8,802 nucleotides of DNA from JAWVZU01 sp033722075 (lineage in GTDB: Bacteria > Pseudomonadota > Gammaproteobacteria > Xanthomonadales > SZUA-38). Under the pieces are notes generated by a model. It worked only from the letters and a program-made list of their open reading frames with translations. It did no database searches and was not told where the DNA came from. The position numbers and the translations under genes are program-made. The stretch is from contig JAWVZU010000168.1 of the NCBI GenBank assembly GCA_033722075.1, positions 1-8,802 of the forward strand, given 5' to 3'. Shown here piece after piece: positions 7,174 to 8,802 of the stretch (within the stretch, counting starts at the first letter, position 1; each line of letters opens with the position of its first letter).

Positions 7174-7981
7174 GCTGCCCGAGGTCGAAACCACGCGCCG
7201 CGGCATAGAGCCGCTCATCATGGGCCGGCGGGTCGAAGCCGTGGTCGTGCGCCAGCCCATGCTGCGCTGGCCCATACCCGAGGATCTCAGCAAGGCGCTC
7301 CCGGGCCAGCGCATCCGAGCCTGCCGGCGACGAGCCAAGTATCTGCTGCTCGAAGCGGATAAAGGTACGCTGATCGCCCATCTCGGCATGTCGGGCTCAT
7401 TTGCCATGGCCCCGGCGGGACGCCCTCCCGGAAAGCATGACCATGTCGATCTGTGCTTCGAGGACGGCACCATCCTGCGCTTCCGGGATCCGCGCCGTTT
7501 TGGTGCGTTGCTGTGGACCACCGAGCCGACCGAATCCCATCCGCTGCTTAAGAAGCTCGGCGTCGAGCCGCTCGGGGAGGACTTCAACGGCGCGCTGCTC
7601 CACGCCGCCGCGCGAACCCGTACCGGCCCCGTCAAGCTGATGATCATGAACGCTTCCGTGGTGGTCGGGGTGGGCAACATCTACGCGTGCGAGTCACTCT
7701 TCAGGGCCGGCATCCATCCCCGGCGCCCGGCCCGCCGGGTTGGCGCTCGCCGCTACGAGCGACTGGCGGACGAGATCCGCAAAGTCCTCGGCGAAGCCAT
7801 CGCCCAGGGCGGCACGACCCTGCGGGATTTTGTCGACAGCAGCGGACAGCCCGGCTATTTCGCCCAGGACCTGGCCGTGTACGGTCGCGCCGGCGATCCT
7901 TGTCCCCGCTGCGGCGAACCGGTTCGCCGCGAAGTCATCAGTCAGCGATCGACCTTTTATTGCATCGCCTGCCAGACCTGA
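7166..7981 (+). CDS. mutM: Formamidopyrimidine-DNA glycosylase (Fpg/MutM)
   Basis: This 271-residue base-excision repair enzyme removes 8-oxoguanine and formamidopyrimidines and nicks the abasic site. The catalytic N-terminus is exact: MPELPEVETTRRG, with Pro2 as the Schiff-base nucleophile and Glu3. Lys58 corresponds to Lys57 of the processed E. coli enzyme. HLGMSG, the DPRRFG loop, and VKLMIMNASVVVGVGNIYA (with the DNA-contacting Asn) follow. The C-terminal zinc finger has C246-x2-C249-x16-C266-x2-C269 with Arg261 in QRSTFYC, the lesion-binding arginine. The length is normal and nothing is missing. The ATG overlaps the permease stop by eight bases (ATGCCTGA) and has no strong ribosome site of its own, so translation is probably coupled to the upstream gene. 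Confidence 0.97.
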   Translation: MPELPEVETTRRGIEPLIMGRRVEAVVVRQPMLRWPIPEDLSKALPGQRIRACRRRAKYLLLEADKGTLIAHLGMSGSFAMAPAGRPPGKHDHVDLCFEDGTILRFRDPRRFGALLWTTEPTESHPLLKKLGVEPLGEDFNGALLHAAARTRTGPVKLMIMNASVVVGVGNIYACESLFRAGIHPRRPARRVGARRYERLADEIRKVLGEAIAQGGTTLRDFVDSSGQPGYFAQDLAVYGRAGDPCPRCGEPVRREVISQRSTFYCIACQT

Positions 7982-7990
7982 GACTGGATT

Positions 7991-8007
7991 CGCACTATTC
8001 TTGTGCG
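7991..8007 (+). promoter_or_regulatory. NtrC-type enhancer box 1 upstream of glnA
   Basis: CGCACTATTCTTGTGCG keeps the GCAC-N7-GTGC core of NtrC (GlnG) sites as a perfect dyad. Its centre is 32 bp from the next box, three helical turns, the same arrangement as the two strong NtrC sites at enterobacterial glnA. It starts only ten bases after the mutM stop. The palindrome is not followed by T residues, so it is not read as a terminator. Confidence 0.75.
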
Positions 8008-8022
8008 CTAAGGTATCTGGAT

Positions 8023-8039
8023 TGCACTAAATCGGTGCA
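8023..8039 (+). promoter_or_regulatory. NtrC-type enhancer box 2 upstream of glnA
   Basis: TGCACTAAATCGGTGCA has perfect TGCAC/GTGCA arms and closely resembles strong NtrC operators. It is centred about 98 bp upstream of the predicted sigma-54 transcription start. With box 1 it should bind phosphorylated NtrC and activate glnA when nitrogen is limiting. Confidence 0.82.
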
Positions 8040-8102
8040 CGTCTTGGCCGGGCGGCCCGCCCCTGAACTTTTAAGTTACTGATCCTATTGATCAATTAAT
8101 CT

Positions 8103-8118
8103 TGGCATCAACCTTGCT
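8103..8118 (+). promoter_or_regulatory. Sigma-54 (RpoN) promoter of glnA
   Basis: TGGCATCAACCTTGCT matches the RpoN consensus: GG at 8104-8105 (-24) and GC at 8116-8117 (-12), separated by exactly ten bases. Transcription should start near 8129, giving a leader of about 35 bases. The surrounding region, about 8066-8100, is AT-rich with a short TTGATCAA palindrome, which may help DNA bending between the NtrC boxes and the promoter. Confidence 0.85.
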
Positions 8119-8124
8119 CCATGT

Positions 8125-8141
8125 TGCACCGATTTGGTTTC
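8125..8141 (+). promoter_or_regulatory. Degenerate third NtrC-like box over the glnA transcription start
   Basis: TGCACCGATTTGGTTTC has a perfect left arm (TGCACC) and part of the right arm (TGGT), 11 of 17 positions of the enterobacterial site TGCACCAACATGGTGCA. It covers the predicted start of the sigma-54 transcript. Enterobacterial glnA also has extra weak NtrC sites that damp transcription, though placed upstream of the promoter. Binding here is inference. Confidence 0.35.
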
Positions 8142-8152
8142 CATTAATCTCC

Positions 8153-8157
8153 AGGAG
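8153..8157 (+). promoter_or_regulatory. Shine-Dalgarno of glnA
   Basis: AGGAG lies six bases before ATG 8164 and fixes the glnA start. It is the strongest ribosome site in the window, fitting an abundant enzyme. Confidence 0.85.
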
Positions 8158-8163
8158 ATAAAA

Positions 8164-8802
8164 ATGTCATCCGACGACATCCTCAAGCGAATAAAAGAAG
8201 AAGAAATCGATTTCGTTGACCTGCGTTTCTGCGACACGCTGGGCAAGGAGCAGCATGTCACCCTGCCCGCCGGCGCGGTCGACGCCGACCTGTTCGAGGA
8301 AGGCAAGATGTTCGACGGCTCTTCAATTCAGGGCTGGAAAGGCATCAACGAGTCCGACATGGTCCTCATGCCGGATGCCGACACCGCGGTTCTCGACCCC
8401 TTCAGTGACGATCTCACCCTGAACATCCGCTGCGACGTGCTCGAGCCGTCGACGATGGAAGGCTATGACCGCTGCCCGCGCTCGCTGGCCAAGCGCGCCG
8501 AGGCCTATCTCAAGTCCACCGGGCTCGCCGACTCGGCGTTCTTCGGCCCGGAACCCGAGTTCTTCGTATTCGATGATGTCCGGTTCGGCAACGAGATGAA
8601 CGGTTGTTTCTACGAGGTCGACTCGTCCGAGGGCGCCTGGAACACCGGGTCCGAGAGCGAGGGTGCCAACCTGGGCCACCGGCCGCGGGTCAAGGGCGGC
8701 TACTTCCCGGTGCCGCCGGTCGATTCGCTGCACGACATCCGGTCGGCCATGTGCCTCACCCTCGAGGCCATGGGCATTCCCGTCGAAGTCCATCACCACG
8801 AG
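8164..8802 (+). CDS. glnA: Glutamine synthetase type I (5' part only)
   Basis: The gene starts at ATG 8164 and runs off the right edge after 213 codons, about 45% of the usual 470. The dodecameric cytosolic enzyme makes glutamine from glutamate, ammonia and ATP. The visible part aligns throughout with E. coli GlnA without gaps that I can see: FVDLRFCDTLGKEQHV (17-32), the signature FDGSSIQGWKGINESD (50-65, including the Asp that completes the neighbouring active site), metal ligands Glu130 and Glu132 in GPEPEFF, and KGGYFPVPPVDS. The last visible codon is the Glu of HHHE, the equivalent of the metal ligand Glu212. The adenylylation tyrosine lies outside the window. The upstream sigma-54 promoter and NtrC boxes show nitrogen control. 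Confidence 0.98.
   Translation, partial: MSSDDILKRIKEEEIDFVDLRFCDTLGKEQHVTLPAGAVDADLFEEGKMFDGSSIQGWKGINESDMVLMPDADTAVLDPFSDDLTLNIRCDVLEPSTMEGYDRCPRSLAKRAEAYLKSTGLADSAFFGPEPEFFVFDDVRFGNEMNGCFYEVDSSEGAWNTGSESEGANLGHRPRVKGGYFPVPPVDSLHDIRSAMCLTLEAMGIPVEVHHHE

Noticed and set aside
8046..8061. GC-rich hairpin between mutM and glnA as a terminator
   Set aside because: The stem is only four to five pairs with an impractically short loop, and the T-rich stretch begins several bases later. It lies between the NtrC boxes and the promoter, so it is not convincing.
8089..8102. IHF site between NtrC boxes and the sigma-54 promoter
   Set aside because: ATCAA-N4-TCT fits WATCAA-N4-TTR poorly: the first base and the TTR part both mismatch.
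1..8802. Mobile elements, CRISPR arrays, tRNA or rRNA genes
   Set aside because: I found no transposase, terminal inverted repeats, spaced direct repeats, cloverleaf or conserved rRNA stretch; the content is ordinary chromosomal genes.

Overview
This window looks like chromosomal core sequence from a GC-rich gammaproteobacterium. The main pointers are a Fis-type nucleoid protein directly followed by purH, a type I glutamine synthetase gene behind an NtrC/sigma-54 control region built like the enterobacterial one, and a Pseudomonas-like DesA acyl desaturase. A Xanthomonadales- or Chromatiales-like lineage would fit, but the genus is inference. I see no insertion sequences, tRNAs, rRNAs, CRISPR arrays or phage genes.

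Left part, minus strand (1-4173): a hydantoinase/oxoprolinase A-type protein (4173-2224), a DesA-like membrane desaturase starting at TTG (2144-954), a 298-base spacer, fis (655-347), and the first 96 codons of purH (288-1, running off the edge). The fis-purH order is the usual gammaproteobacterial one. The dusB gene that commonly precedes fis is absent, and a desaturase stands there instead. The hydantoinase-A gene has no B subunit gene next to it.

Right part, plus strand (4229-8802): an ABC ATPase (4229-5152), a very tightly coupled 674-residue membrane protein that fuses an ABC-2-type permease to a GldG/ABC_transp_aux-type periplasmic domain (5149-7173), and mutM, the formamidopyrimidine-DNA glycosylase (7166-7981), whose start overlaps the permease stop by 8 bases. 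These three probably form one operon. After a 182-base regulatory region comes glnA (8164 to the right edge, 213 codons). That region holds two NtrC-type palindromes 32 bp apart, a canonical GG-N10-GC sigma-54 promoter, and a degenerate third NtrC-like box over the predicted transcription start.

The genes are mostly housekeeping: purine synthesis, nucleoid control, membrane fluidity, base-excision repair and nitrogen assimilation. The least understood piece is the Gld-like ABC system with the fused permease/auxiliary subunit joined to mutM. It is the best candidate for something under-described here, but nothing in the window shows its substrate. No unmistakably novel system is visible.
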